Position numbers and translations under genes: made by a program
Notes under the pieces: generated by a model
What the model was told of the DNA's origin: nothing
What the model saw: the letters and a program-made list of their open reading frames with translations, nothing else
The model's database searches: none
Shown here: in pieces, positions 52,470 to 62,834 of the stretch
How the letters are laid out: each line of letters begins with the position of its first letter
Position numbering within the stretch: position 1 is the first letter of the stretch
From: Metellina segmentata
Taxonomy: Eukaryota; Arthropoda; Arachnida; Araneae; Tetragnathidae
NCBI GenBank assembly: GCA_947359465.1
Contig: OX375872.1
Span: forward strand, 17,344,018 to 17,408,017
DNA: 64,000 bases
Direction of reading: 5' to 3'

Positions 52470-52902
52470 GAGGCAGCGGTAGTCCGGTTAGAAGTGTAAC
52501 GGACTAGACACCGTGGGGTTGCGAGTTCGGATCCAGCTAAAGACCGTTGTGTAGAAAGGGGGCTGGTGCATAGTAAATCTGTCGTGGCTTCAATGGTAAT
52601 TTATAATTTTTAATTAACGTCGTACTGGAGCAACACAACGGGCTATTGTCGACGGTCCGGGATCAATCTCCTAAGGGAAAGATCGGAGGACAACACCACG
52701 TAATTTTGAACCACGGTCAGAAAACGAGGCAACATCTGAGCTGGCATCCCACTTGGCCTCAAATGTCTTCACGTTGGCATGGTGTGGAAGTGTGGAGAGT
52801 GAGGTGCCATTTCAGGTGTTGCCTCGTCATCTGACACTGGCCATCGTGGTTCAAAATTATATGGTGTTCTTCTCGGATCTTTCTCCTTGGGGATTGTATA
52901 AT
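52470..52902 (+). repeat. SINE-1 interrupted by another SINE
   Basis: The head (CGGTAGTCCGGTTAGAAGTG, B box AGTTCGGATCC) and body run to GTCGTGGCTTCAA (52593). The body resumes at GGCCTCAAATGTCTTCACGT (52755) and continues to TCGGATCTTTCTCCTTGGGG. Confidence 0.85.
52594..52754 (-). repeat. SINE 3' half inserted into the SINE at 52470-52902
   Basis: It reads reversed tail (AATTAACGTCGTACTGGAGC) to mid-body (GAGCTGGCATCCCACTT). GGCTTCAA (52586-52593) and GGCCTCAA (52755-52762) flank it as a near-perfect 8-bp duplication. Confidence 0.8.
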
Positions 52903-53179
52903 AAATATGACTTTGATACTTTGATCTTGTCCTTCATACTGTTTCATTTTTGATGGACAGAAATGTATTTTATCTGCATTTCTTCAAGATCATACTTCAG
53001 GGATTCTAAAAGTGTGAAAGACAGAGCAACTTTATCAATGAAATCGCTTTCGGCATCGAACGGCGAACGTAAAACCAGTATCCGCGCTAAAGACGCCAAT
53101 TATGGAAGGGGTTTGTTTACGTTACCACCAGTGCCCTAATTAAACCAATAGAATCTCCCAATATCACGTGAATTAACTG
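52903..53179. other. Unassigned sequence
   Basis: Nothing recognisable. Confidence 0.3.
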
Positions 53180-53437
53180 CTATTGATCAGACCTTGATCT
53201 ACGTGATAATTCGTCAATAGAGACGTTGATAAGGTCCTGAAGGACGTGGTATCATTAGAAGAAAACTGACCAGATCTTCATCTGGACATCATAAAAAAAT
53301 TGACAACATCCTGGTGACAAGATATCTTGTCATAAACAGAATATGTAGGATCTTTATGGAAGAGATATCTCATCATTAACAAAATTAGTCAGATATTTAT
53401 GGACGTGATATCTCGTCGAAACCTTTCTGAGCGTTAA
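53180..53437. mobile_element. MITE-A, right TTAA border
   Basis: Degenerate units, then GATATCTCGTCGAAACCTTT and CTGAGCGTTAA (TTAA 53434-53437). Confidence 0.7.
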
Positions 53438-53689
53438 CAGGTAATTCAAATCACTTGTTACTATAAGAAGTGATATAAATTACGTATAATCGTAACAGCT
53501 ACTTTTATGAATAGTAATACAACATTTGCTAAAAAAAATTTGAACCAGAATTCAGATCACGCTGTCTTAGGAAGATAATTTAGCCGAAAGAAACGTGGTT
53601 ACCACTATTTTTAGAGAAGTATACATTCAATAGTAAAACTTCAGTTAGGTCACCCAAAACCTTGTCCCATAAAGCAGAAACACTACCTT

Positions 53690-54235
53690 TCAATGCCCAT
53701 ATATTTTACCTTTACAAGAAATAAAAAAAAAATCTCAATTAAGGGCTATAAAGAGCGTATGTTAAATGAGACTCACAAAATATCTTTCCCACTGAGTTGA
53801 GACGTTAACTTTCAAAGAGACCATATATTCTGCCTTTACAAGGTATAAAATACGTTTCCACTATGGGCTATAAAAAACGTATTTGAAATGCAAAAAAAAA
53901 AAAAATCTGTTTACCATAAAGTTGAGACATTAGATTTCAAAGCTCGTATATCTTGCCTACACACGAGGTCTAAAAACATTTCCATTAAGGGCTTTGAAAA
54001 GAGTGTTTCAAATGGAAGACTGTGTAAAAAAACCTGCTTCACATAAGTTGTTACATTAGATTTAAATGCCCGCATGTTTTACCTTTACAAAAGGTATAAA
54101 ACTCCTCCCCCCATTAAGGGCTTTGAAAAACGCAAGTCAAGTGTGTTCACCAACACACTGAGCAACATTTACACATTGGACAAACCCCACATATTTTGCC
54201 TTTCAAGAGGTATAAAAACACCTCAAATCTCAATT
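53690..54235. repeat. Satellite array, ~124-bp unit, about five copies
   Basis: Each unit contains ATATTTTACCTTTACAAGA, TTCCATTAAGGGCTTTGAAA and AAAGTTGAGACATTAGATTT. Unit starts lie near 53690, 53815, 53945, 54065 and 54190. The array resumes after the MITE, from 54443 to about 54490. Confidence 0.75.
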
Positions 54236-54446
54236 ACCCTTAGAGGTTGTTTCGAAGCGGCATTTTTTCACTAGCAAAATTAGCCGGTTCTTGGTGAACG
54301 AGGTATCTTGTCATTAGCAGAAAACTGACCAGATCGTGATCTCGTTATCATTCAAAAATAGTCAAGATCTTGATAAGATATATTAGAAAAAATTTTCAGA
54401 TCTCGACGGACGAAATACCTCGTCGAAACCACTTGGAGGGTTTTAA
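54234..54446. mobile_element. MITE-A inserted in the satellite at TTAA
   Basis: The satellite's CATTAAGGGC is split: ATTA|CCCTTAGAGGTTGTTTC on the left and CCACTTGGAGGG|TTTTAAGAGCC on the right. The array context shows that the target was the TTAA already present in each satellite unit. Confidence 0.82.
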
Positions 54447-54490
54447 GAGCCTTGAAAAGCGTACTTCAAATGCAAGATTATCATAAAAAC

Positions 54491-54825
54491 TTAACGGTTA
54501 CAAAGTTACTTTTCTAGCAACTAATCCACTACTTTAAATACATTCAGAAACACTCACCCCTTTCAGGAGTGTAACAAGCAAAACGATAGCGTAAAAATAA
54601 CTTACACGACTTCAAATAACTGCAAAACATACAGAACGCCTCTAAGGGTTCTCAAAGCAACCGCATCGTACGATAGTAAACTCAGAGGAAAGGAGTCTGG
54701 AGTTGCTGTCAATTAGCTTCAATTAGATGAGAAGGAAGCCTTAGGAAATCGTAACGTAAAGCGCAACGTCATCCGTCACGCTGTTTATTTACTTTTCCGT
54801 TCTTACTAAACGCTTTGCTTTACTG
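54491..54825. other. Unassigned sequence
   Basis: Nothing recognisable. Confidence 0.3.
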
Positions 54826-54886
54826 GTAGGTAGGTAGTCGATTACCGTCGCAATGGAGCTACACACCGGGCAATTGGCGACGGTGC
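54826..54886 (-). repeat. SINE-1 tail fragment
   Basis: GGTAGGTAGGTAGTCGATTA, CAATGGAGCTACACACCGGG and CAATTGGCGACGGTGCC. Confidence 0.75.
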
Positions 54887-55014
54887 CAATGAGTGCCAAT
54901 CTTTGAGAGAAGGTTCTCTCGTGGCAAATGGTAAACTGCAATGCGTTATTTAGATACTTACTCAAAAGGAGACTGCACAATATCAACTGTTTCAAGGTAC
55001 AACTGTCCCAATAG

Positions 55015-56602
55015 TAGGAGAGCTAATGACGAATTTGGGGAAGGTACTTTAGGCACTATGAAATTGTAAAATAGTAGAAAATCAATGTTAGTTGATTAGG
55101 GAATCGAGGGTCGGGATTTCGATACTGCGCAGCATATGATATTTGCAAAACATTCATCCCACAAAGTATGCTTTAGGCACTTAGAAATTTTTTTTAAATC
55201 TTATTTTAGCATTCATAGAATCCAGAAATAAAAATCCCAGACTGTTTAGACGGTTTTAAAGTACGACCCGACTGCCCTGAATTTGTATTATAATCTACGC
55301 AAAAATATTCTTTAGGCACTCTGAAATTTTTATAGCATGTTTATTAATTACTATTGAAAATATGTGCAAAAAGCCAGACGAATACGGCGGTTTTAAATAA
55401 TAACACGACGCAAATAAAGATTTTACATAAGTATCGGCAGCTTCCGGGGCCCTGGCTACCCTAGACGGTAGTGCCTTGGCTCGCCGGTCTGTGATTGATT
55501 GCGGAGGAACCACGTGACTCGAGTTTAATGTGCAGATCGGGCTGCTTAGGCCCGTTGCACACATCCGGTTTTTCAACGTGCGGCGCAGCTGCCGCAACGC
55601 AAGTGCGGTCTGAGATACATTAAATCCAATGGAGCAGTGCACACATGCCTCCAGCGCCGCTGGGGCGACGCACGTCCAACTTGCGTGAAATTTGTATCTC
55701 AGTTCCCCACGGCGCCGCACAGAAGTCTCCGTTCTGAAGTACCTTTTTTTCACAAACAAATGGAATATAAATAATAATTAATAAATGATCCAGTAACGTC
55801 TATTTTGTTACAAAATATACTTTTTTTTACACCAAGTAAGCGAAATAAACACGTTTCCTACGATAGAATATTTATCGCAAATGGCGCGAAATGAGATCGT
55901 GCGTCATTTCACGGTTATGTGTGCTTAGTGCCACTACGGTACCGCACGTTGAAAAACCGGATGTGTGCACCGGGCCTTACAAAGCATTTCGGAGGAGTTT
56001 ATTTTTTTCACGCAAATGCGACCACGCTGAAAATTATTTTGAGCTCATTGTAATTTTTTTTTAGGTTTCTTAAATACGGTTTTGTTACTAACATTTTAAG
56101 CATTAACATATGTACATGTGTATATAACTATGTATATACATAATAACAATTATTTATTATAGCTATCATAATTGCTTTTAGTGACTACGTATTTTTTGGT
56201 TATTTATCATTAATGTGCAATGGAACCAAAAAATGTGAGTCGTGGAATTTGTAAAAAAACAAAAACAGTATTGATAAAGTGATTACTTTTAATCAAGCAA
56301 GACTTGCAGAGCAAAAACATTTTGAAAATTGCTGGTGTTTGCAAATTCCGTCTAAACAGTTTGGGATTTTTATTTCTGGATTCTATGAATGCTAAAATAA
56401 GAGATTAAAAAAATTTCTAAGTGCCTAAAGGATACTTTGTTGGATGAATTTTTTGCAAATATCATATGCTGCGCAGTAGCGAAATTACCGCAAACGGCGT
56501 TCCCGACCCTCGATTCCCTATTCAACTAACATTGATTTTCTACTATTTTACAATTTCATAGTGCCTAAAGTACCTTCCCCAAATTCGTTATCAGCTCTCG
56601 GA
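55015..56602. mobile_element. ~1.6 kb structure with ~250-bp inverted arms
   Basis: Left arm 55015-55260 and right arm 56345-56602 are inverse copies, sharing GAATTTGGGGAAGGTACTTT, ATCGAGGGTCGGGA, ACTGCGCAGCATATGATATT and CAGAAATAAAAATCCCA. The motif CTTTAGGCACTxxGAAATT recurs at 55054, 55172 and 55310. This is either a DNA transposon with long terminal inverted repeats or an inverted duplication. No transposase is seen. A Harbinger MITE sits in the middle. The 154-codon minus frame (55295-55759) crosses the border of that MITE and is not a gene. Confidence 0.65.
55549..55976. mobile_element. PIF/Harbinger-like MITE, 428 bp, TTA duplication
   Basis: The ends are GGCCCGTTGCACACATCCGG and the inverse of GGCCCGGTGCACACATCCGG; the match continues through TTTTTCAACGTGCGG. 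TTA occurs immediately outside each end (55546-55548 and 55977-55979). GGSCC ends with a 3-bp TWA duplication are the PIF/Harbinger signature. The left half is strikingly GC-rich for this window. Confidence 0.85.
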
Positions 56603-56769
56603 CTAGAATGTACGACGCCTTCCCCTATATCATTCAAATACGCGTAAAATAACGAAAGAGCAAAATAAAAAGCAGGTGTATTCCACCAGAAAACGAAGGT
56701 TAAAATTAACCATGCAAGCGCGCTGAAAGTTGCTGACATAGCATGGTAAGCAATATAATTTCTAAAACA

Positions 56770-56802
<33 letters not shown>

Positions 56803-58014
56803 ATATATATTTATATATGTTCCGTTGCTTACCCCAACTGACTGCCGTGGCTATATAATCTAAACTCCATAGAATAAATTTTGCATCGATTATTAGTAAA
56901 TGCCAATTAGATCTTACGCCCAAAGTCCTCAATACACCGATAATTCGCATTTTAAGGTAACGCCGACAAGTATCATTGAAGTAGATTGGTTGGGTTTGAT
57001 GCCTCGAGGACCCTAATTGGCCATGCTGTGCCGAACACAAGACAGGAAACATCAAGTAATAAACATAAACACATGGAAAATTTTAGTGACACAGAAAAGA
57101 GAAATACTCTGAAGGAGTACATAGAATCTGTGCCATATACAACTCGCAGGTTGATAGGGTAGTGGGAAAACCAACTTCCTATGTAGCATGTGAGAGGATT
57201 TGAGTAACAGGAATTAACCTCCGTCTTCTGTCTAATTTGTTTGTTTTAATCTCCGTCATTTAATACAATACTTTTTAATATATTTCATTATTAACGTAGA
57301 TGAAAGAAATTGAATTTGTTCAAAACGCAACATTTTGGAAATTTCTATAGAATAACACACACTCAAATATACTTCATTTACAGGTTTTTACGTTATTTTA
57401 TAACGCATACGTAGTTTATCTCCGTCAGCTGTTTGTCCATTATACAGTCATTTTATTAAACACTTTTAGTATCAGCCCACAGTTAAGTTTCAAACTTAAA
57501 TCACAAAATATATAATAATATTTCTAGGCACTCTTAATGAAACGAATATTTCATTAAGACTTTGAATAAATATTTTAGTATTTATTAGGGGATGCATACC
57601 ACTTTGTCCGTACTTAAGTAGCTATGTATACAATGATTTATGATGGTTCAAGAGCTTTCAGGGTTAATGCTACTCTTACAAGAGAGTATAAATTACCCTC
57701 ATTTTTCAACTTGGAATAAGATATGATGGCCGTTGTTTCCCATATTTCCTTGACTTTTGAAACCTTCTAAGCTACTTTTTGTACCATTTTCTGCAATCTC
57801 TTAGTGAGATTGCGTAAAAAGGAGCAAAATATAGTTTCTTTAAATGCTTACTTTTTCATGTAATTCATGACAAGAAAAACTATATTTGTATTAATTTAAT
57901 GCAAAATATTTAGTAATTCAGTTCACGAAAACAGTAAATAGCGTTAACACAGGGCTTAATATGCCACGTTTTTCTTTTACAGCTTTAAAGGCACTAAAAA
58001 GACGTCACATTTAT
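56603..58014. other. Unassigned sequence
   Basis: Contains a compound microsatellite at 56768-56818. Minus frames of 77 and 97 codons partly read that repeat. Nothing else recognised. Confidence 0.35.
56768..56818. repeat. (CA)n(GA)n(TA)n compound microsatellite
   Basis: ACACACACACACA, then a run of GAGA, then ATATATATTTATATATG. Confidence 0.9.
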
Positions 58015-58520
58015 TTAAACCTCTGTGCATTTCGAGATTTCAGAATAGAGTAGTGTTGTTTTAATCCCTCCAACACACAACCACAAAACTAAATAACCAC
58101 ATCTATTGGTTGCAAACAATCCATCAAATCTTTCTACTTTCGAAACTGTTATATTGGTTCGATCTTTGAAAAAGAATTCCTTGGCCACATTCTATTGGTC
58201 CTTTAATTGGAAAGACTATGTTGAAAAGATACAATGGTACTTTTCTTACAATAAAATTATTTGGAATGATTCTGCTGATTTTTTTTCAACGGAATAAAAT
58301 AATTTGGAACGATTCTGTTGTTGTTTCTAGAGAATTAAAATCTTTGGAATGCTCATATTATTTTCCATTGGAATAATATCATTTGGAATGATTGTCTTGA
58401 TTTTTTCCTTGAAATAAAATCATTTGAAAATATTCTGGCGTCGTTTCCATTGAATAGAATTCTTCGGAATGATTATATTGATCTCTCTCATTTCCTCATA
58501 GTAGAATACTTTAGAAAAAA
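58015..58520 (+). mobile_element. MITE-B, left TTAA border
   Basis: TTAAACCTCTGTGCATTTCG, AACACACAACCACAAAACTA and CTATTGGTTGCAAACAATCC open the copy. ATTTGGAATGATTCTGCTGA-type units follow. The right end is not found. Confidence 0.7.
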
Positions 58521-58710
58521 TTCTTCTCGTTATTTCCTTAGAAGAGACGTCAGTTGACGTGTTTTTCGAATAGTATTCTGGAATTTGTTTAATAAGAATT
58601 CAAAATAATAAATTCCGAATTGATATATTATGAAATATACAGGGTTTGTCCGTAAAGTAATGAGACTAGGTCTGGTGAAAATAATTTATTCATCCGATCG
58701 GTACATATAG

Positions 58711-59636
58711 TTAAAAGTCTTCAAAATAGTCTCCTTGGGGGTCGATACACCGCTGCCAACGCAGGTCCCACACTGCAAAGGCTCCCTGGAAGTCAGCTGA
58801 CGCAACCTCTGTCAGAGACTCTGTGACATCTCGTTGGATGGTAATGGTAATGGTAATTTTAGTTAACGTCGTACTAGAGCAACACAACTGGCTATTGACG
58901 ACGGTCCGGGATCAGTCCCTTAAGGGAAAGATCCGAGGACAACACCTCGTAATTTTGAACCACGGTCAGATGCCGAAGCAACACCTGAGCTGGCACCCCA
59001 CTCTCCAAACTTCCACACCAACCCAACGTGAGGACTTTCGGCCACGACAGATTTAAGGTGCACCAGCCGCCTCTACACCAAACGTTTACAAACATCCATG
59101 CCCGGATTCGAACCAGGAACCTCGTTGGATGGAGGGAACATCTTCGAAACGGTGACCTTTCAAGGCTTTTCTTGAGCTTTGGGAACAGGAAAAGGTCTGC
59201 CGGGCACACATCGGGGCTGTAGAGTGGCTGCGGCAACCCCTATCCAGGGGCCACGTAGGTAATCACAACGAAGGCGGTGTGTTCTGGAGCGTCCAGCGAT
59301 CGTCAATCTCCGGTCGTTTCCGTTTGGCGGCACTGTGAAGGCGCGCAAGGACTTCATTGTAGAAAACGGCGTTGATGGTTCGTCCGGGAGGTACAAATTC
59401 TTTGTAGACCACCTACTTTGACCACATTTTCGTCCAAACCACTCGTTGAAGGGCGACCACATCGCTCCATGTCCGATCATAAACTCACTGAACCACTGGA
59501 AAACCTGAGCCCTTGACAGGGCGTCGTCTTTGTGAGCCTACTTAATCAAGGGAAGCCTCTCGGAAGCGTTTTTGCCCAGGTAAAAGCAAAATTTAATCGT
59601 GTTGCGCTGCTCCAGCGAACGCTGCATTTTTGACAT
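58711..59636 (-). pseudogene. mariner transposase, internally deleted and split by a SINE
   Basis: From ATG at 59636 (minus) the N-terminus reads MSKMQRSLEQRNTIKFCFYL with one stop codon shortly after. It continues ALSRAQVFQWF, then is spliced by a deletion to a late-core segment (NAVFYNEVLARLHSAAKRKR in a second phase) and YSPDVCPADLFLFPKLKKSL, which holds the third catalytic Asp of the DD34D triad. The SINE at 58842-59120 follows. After it the C-terminus resumes as VTESLTEVASADFQGAFA and RCIDPQGDYFEDF, with TAA at 58711-58713. The region with the first catalytic Asp is missing, and there are shifts and a stop. The copy is inert but clearly a mariner. Confidence 0.88.
58842..59120 (-). repeat. 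SINE-2, 5'-truncated, 12-bp duplication, inside mariner
   Basis: CTCGTTGGATGG lies at 58830-58841 and 59121-59132. The SINE has the complete (ATTACC)n-type tail and shared body. It ends within the head at the B box (GGATTCGAACCAGGAAC on the plus strand), so the 5' part was not copied. Confidence 0.92.
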
Positions 59637-59855
59637 TTTCTGCCGTGACAAAAACTTAAAAACAGCTTTTGCGTCACACGTGATCCTCACTGCGTCTGAT
59701 CTCGGAAGCGACTGCCGCCCGGTGCGTTGCTTAGCTTAGACCCCCCACCACAAATCCCGCACCCAGGGAGCTCTCTGCTGGCGACTGGTTCGCCGCGCAG
59801 TCTCATTACTTTACGGACAAACCCTGTACATCCCTCTTATTTACGAAATGCATGG

Positions 59856-60050
59856 ACCATGCTAGATCGGTTGGAAGAGCAAAGGAATAGCAAACGGAGG
59901 GTTCCGAGTTCGAAACCATACGAAGACCGTTGTATATATAAAGATGGTTGGTGCACGTTAAATCTGTTATGGCCTTAAATATCCTCACGTTGGCGTGGTG
60001 TAGAAGTTTCAAGAGTGGGATGCTCTCTCAGGTGTAACTTCATTATCTGA
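59856..60050 (+). repeat. SINE-1, 3'-truncated (left arm of inverted pair)
   Basis: GCTAGATCGGTTGGAAGAGC head, B box AGTTCGAAACC, body to AGGTGTAACTTCATTATCTG. Confidence 0.82.
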
Positions 60051-60248
60051 GGACGAAACCCCGTAATTTTTTATCACTGTGCGATGACGATGTGACATCT
60101 GAGCTGACACCCCGCTCTCTAAACTTCCACACCACGCCAATGTGAGGACACTTGAGGCCATACAGATTTAACGTGCACCAGCCTCCATGTACGCGACTTT
60201 CTTTTCTTGGTTTCGAAAACTCGAATCCCTCTGTGGTTGTTAATCTTC
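60051..60248 (-). repeat. SINE-1, head half (right arm of inverted pair)
   Basis: AATTTTTTATCACTGTGCGA to the reversed head CTCGAATCCCTCTGTGG. The two arms meet with almost no spacer and would fold into a ~190-bp imperfect hairpin. Confidence 0.8.
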
Positions 60249-60249
60249 A

Positions 60250-60425
60250 AATCATTTCCTTAGAATAGTATCTCTCCTTTGGAAAAAGCTGTTGTTCAGC
60301 TCCTTTGAAAATAATCCTTTGGAAAGATTCTATTGGTCTTGAAGTTCAAACATTTTTACAAGTTATCCAGGGAAGGTTACATGTTGTAAGGTGTACCTAT
60401 GCATGTGAACCCCTCAGGGGATTTT
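60250..60425 (+). mobile_element. MITE-B 3' fragment
   Basis: TCCTTTGGAAAGATTCTATT, CAGGGAAGGTTACATGTTGT and GTGAACCCCTCAGGGGATTT. The terminal TTAA is altered. Confidence 0.7.
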
Positions 60426-60904
60426 AGAACTTCACATATAAAAATTCCAGTGATCTATGATAGTTGGTTTGTCAACACCAAATGTAATAAACGCCAAAGA
60501 CTGAGGCTATAAACTACATTTCGAAATATCCCCGACATGTTTCCCACGAGACATTTGTACAGTAGAAAGTCTTCGCAGACCGTCTGGTTTGTTTACATTG
60601 AATACCCTCTCACAATTAAGGCCATAGAAAGTAGAGGGTAAAAATTACGTATGCCATTTTAAACTGCCATGGTTACACCTGTGCTTCCCGTAATTTATTA
60701 TTATAATTGAATTGACTTGTGTCTACGAGTACAAACTTACTTCCCGTTTGACTTTTCAAGCGGATCTCTGTCCTATAGCATTTCGTCATATGCGGAATCC
60801 CAATAAAATCAAGACAGAAAGGCTTCAACTTGCTAAATCGACCTTCGATTGAATTAGACGGAGCATGTTGGCAGATTCGCTGTCGTAATATCGCAGGGGT
60901 ATGT
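60426..60904. other. Unassigned sequence
   Basis: Nothing recognisable. Confidence 0.35.
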
Positions 60905-61211
60905 AAATACTTTAATTAACGTCACACTAAAGTAACACATCGGTCATTGGCGATGGTCAGGGATCGTACCTGAAGGGAAATATTAGAGGACAACAACATG
61001 TAATTTCGAACCAAGGTCAGATGATAAGGTCAGACCTGAGCTGGATCCCCATTCTTCAAACTTCCACCCACCGCCAACGTGAGGACATTTGAAGCCACGA
61101 CAGATTTAAGGTGCACAAGCTCCTTTTGCACACGAAGGTCTTTGGTTCAATTCAAACTCGCAACCCTCCGGTTGCTAATCCGTTACTCTTACAACCGGGT
61201 TACTAAGGCTC
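60905..61211 (-). repeat. SINE-1, full length
   Basis: TTAATTAACGTCACACTAAA through all body landmarks to the reversed head (CAACCCTCCGGTTGCTAATC, TTACAACCGGGTTACTAAGG). Confidence 0.9.
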
Positions 61212-61256
61212 AGTAATATTCCAAATTTCCCTCAAAATCGTCTTTTGTAGAAGTAA

Positions 61257-61509
61257 CATTAATGTCACCTTTCGTCATTTTGTAGCTTTGTCATACAGCA
61301 AGAGCGCGATGTATGTAAAATGTATTACATGAATAGATATGCATGTGTAGGATTTGTGTCCAAAGTAGGTGGTAGAAATTATAAAGATAGTGAAAGGTGT
61401 TAAAATATCATTTTACTCTACGAAAAACGTAAGTCATTATATATATTTGATCATCTCTTTAATCTAGAGTAAACCAATTAAAACCGAGTAAGGTCGGGTA
61501 TTTTGTTAG
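61257..61509 (+). mobile_element. Helitron-like 3' fragment (family H1, copy 2)
   Basis: It resembles 322-569 throughout. It ends AAAACCGAGTAAGGTCGGGT, ATTTTG and TTAG followed by T, so the terminal CTAG has become TTAG. Confidence 0.5.
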
Positions 61510-61662
61510 TAATCTTCTAAATATTGAATGAATTCGCAGATTGTTTCTCTCAGTAGGTGTGTTTCTTAAATAATTCAATATTTGGTACTTAAAAACAATA
61601 GTACACTACTCGCAAATCTCGTGACGCTAAGAGTGCTAAGCAATATATTACATAAATGAGAG

Positions 61663-62368
61663 TTAAGGTATACTGTATACCTTTAAAACGCCATTTTCAT
61701 CCAAATGTCACATTTTTCAAATATTACATATTATTCTACAAGTCTATCTTAGACTCTTGATATCACTTCGGATTTTGCGACCATTAAAACTGGAGATATA
61801 AAATAAAAATTAAAACCATTGACATCTATATTTAATACGGATGCTTATATTATTTTTAGCTTTTTCTCGAATTGTTGTTTTTTGCTAAGCGTTACTTTCC
61901 ACAAAACACTATAACTAAGAAGGCACCAATTAAAATATTTTCAAATTTTTATACATGTTCGGAAGGTTATAAAGTAGGGTTTGAACTATTATTGTTAAGA
62001 AATATGAATTTTAAACAATTGAGCAGGATGTAAACCTGGATATGTTTAGCATTTTTCTCTTTTTTCAGAGATGACTTAAAATAAAGTCCACAATTAATTT
62101 AAACATAACAATGCTGTTATGATGGTAGTTCAATATCTTCATCAATGTTTTTAGAAGATGGCACTTTACGAACTGAAAAAATGTTGAATATTCTTTTTAA
62201 ATATGACGTTTTGCGCAAATGGTATTTTTGACTGTTTCTTATACTTTTATTATTTTTTGCCATTAAATGGCTATTTTCTAGTATAAATCAATGACAAAAT
62301 CCATAAAAAAATCCAGAGATCCGAGATAATTTTCAAAAAGTGCCTTCGAAGGTAATCACATACCTTAA
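61663..62368. mobile_element. TTAA-flanked element with GGTAT ends (706 bp)
   Basis: TTAAGGTATACTGTATACCT is the left border. The right border is the inverse of TTAAGGTATGTGATTACCTT. The next ~20 bases also show weaker inverted similarity (ACGCCATTTTC / AAAAAGTGCC). TTAA duplication suits piggyBac or Kolobok, but the ends lack CCCT. No coding. Confidence 0.55.
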
Positions 62369-62834
62369 CATCGGCACATTTAACGAAAATATCCAGAAAT
62401 AGAAGTGCGCGTAAACTCAATAAATCCTAGGAATCGAGAAATTCAATTGCCCAATAAAATTCAAGCAGAATTTAGTAATGATATTGGCAACTCAGAACAT
62501 ATTCATAGCCTGAAAGAAACGAAAGAAAGAAATTTTTCTCTCAACGAAGTTAGCGGAAGAAAATCCTTTTTTGTTAAAAACAATAAGAAAACGCTTTGAG
62601 AACTACACTGAAATTAAAAGATGGGACCGTTTCCCCACATTTCTTTCTTCTGAAATCTGCCGTTATTTCCTCCCTTTCTAGTACAAAAGAAAAAACCCTC
62701 TTTCTCGAATGATATCGATTCATAAACTTTAGGTAACAGGCGGTCGAATTTCTATTTCTTTCTTCTCGTTTTTTGTTTAATCGTAGCTTCTTTTCCGCGG
62801 TAAAAAGTTCCTTTTCCATCGAAAAGCGCTTTTT
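62369..62834. other. Unassigned sequence
   Basis: Short frames on both strands, no motif. It may be the divergent edge of the tandem repeat that follows. Confidence 0.35.

Larger units (their letters stand above)
58640..59826 (-). mobile_element. mariner element, 28-bp perfect TIRs, interrupted by a SINE
   Basis: The 28-bp ends (58640-58667 and 59799-59826) are perfect inverse copies beginning CAGGGTTTGTCCGTAAAG, with TA outside each (58638-58639, 59827-59828). Subtracting the SINE leaves about 900 bp, shorter than the usual ~1.3 kb, because part of the transposase gene is deleted. Confidence 0.9.

Noticed and set aside
55295..55759. 154-codon minus-strand frame
   Set aside because: It crosses the border of the Harbinger MITE at 55549, reads its terminal repeat, and shows no domain.
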